DNA from: Vibrio aestivus
Lineage (GTDB): Bacteria; Pseudomonadota; Gammaproteobacteria; Enterobacterales; Vibrionaceae
Reading direction: 5' to 3'
Length of the DNA stretch: 37,070 nucleotides
Assembly: GCA_003263845.1 (NCBI GenBank)
Contig: JYJN01000146.1
Coordinates: 1-37,070 of the forward strand
Part shown: positions 36,946 through 37,070 of the stretch, one piece after another
Numbering within the stretch: position 1 is the stretch's first letter
Layout of the letters: every line of letters starts with the position of its first letter
Notes under the pieces: generated by a model
What the model saw: the letters and a program-made list of their open reading frames with translations, nothing else
Database searches by the model: none
What the model was told of the DNA's origin: nothing
Program-made: the position numbers and the translations under genes

Positions 36946-37070
36946 ATGGCTGAGTCAGATGGTCAAGAACGCACAGAAGACGCCACGCCCAGACGCTTGC
37001 AACAGGCCCGTGAAAAGGGGCAGGTTGCAAGGTCAAAAGAGTTAGCATCGGTTTCGGTTTTAGTTGCAGG
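36946..37070 (+). CDS. flhB: FlhB, export gate substrate-switch protein, 5' part cut by window edge
   Basis: Only 41 residues are in the window: ATG 36946, MAESDGQERTEDATPRRLQQ, then AREKGQVARSKELASVSVLV, the hallmark of FlhB N-termini (E-x-AT-x-RR, A-R-E-x-GQ-x-A-x-S). The full family member is about 375 residues with four membrane helices and an NPTH autocleavage site, outside the window. It is the next gene in the fli operon. Confidence 0.95.
   Translation, partial: MAESDGQERTEDATPRRLQQAREKGQVARSKELASVSVLVA

Noticed and set aside
1..37070. Mobile elements, CRISPR arrays, tRNA, rRNA, or attachment sites
   Set aside because: No transposase, integrase, repeat-spacer array, or RNA gene signature was seen on either strand.

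Overview
The window reads as a chromosomal segment of a Vibrio (Gammaproteobacteria, Vibrionaceae). The main evidence is the gene order flaF-flaB-flaA-flaG-fliD-flaI-fliS-flrA-flrB-flrC-fliEFGHIJKLMNOPQR-flhB, which is the polar (sodium-driven) flagellum locus of Vibrio species such as V. parahaemolyticus. It sits beside nitrogen-oxide metabolism genes. I cannot name the species from sequence alone.

Layout. (1) 1-3931: divergent nirB (minus strand, cut by the left edge) and nasA (plus strand), for assimilatory reduction of nitrite and nitrate, with a 478-bp shared control region carrying back-to-back sigma-54 promoter matches. (2) 3996-11113: the nrf locus for periplasmic nitrite reduction to ammonium. 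nrfA is on the minus strand, divergent from nrfBCD plus a cytochrome c maturation set (nrfE/ccmF-like, dsbE/ccmG-like, nrfF/ccmH-like). FNR-like and NarP/NarL-like sites lie between the two arms. (3) 11262-12720: a DUF2919/YfeZ-like membrane protein and a YfeX-like DyP-type haem peroxidase. (4) 12819-20184: three flagellins, each with its own sigma-28 promoter match, then FlaG, filament cap FliD, FlaI and FliS. (5) 20400-24465: flagellar regulators FlrA, FlrB and FlrC. (6) 24484-37070: basal body, C ring and type III export genes fliE to fliR and the start of flhB, with sigma-54 promoter matches before fliE and fliK.

How the genes work together. NasA and NirB take nitrate to ammonium for biosynthesis in the cytoplasm. 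NrfA-D reduces nitrite in the periplasm for anaerobic respiration or detoxification, and the maturation genes load haem. In the flagellar part the visible promoters match the known Vibrio hierarchy: FlrA with sigma-54 drives flrBC and fliE, FlrC follows, and sigma-28 drives late flagellins.

Caution about the sequence. Twelve of about 35 genes (nirB, nasA, nrfE, nrfF, the DUF2919 gene, flaA, flaG, flrA, flrB, fliI, fliJ, fliK, fliL; thirteen if nirB is counted although partial) are broken by one- or two-base indels, mostly one base missing from a short run of identical bases, and the reading resumes in another frame with full family similarity. Essential motility genes are hit as often as others. 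The simplest reading is sequencing or assembly error, so I annotate these as single genes over their full span. I found no mobile element, CRISPR array, tRNA or rRNA, and no clearly new system; the most interesting signals are regulatory layouts and a duplicated motif inside an insertion in FliD.
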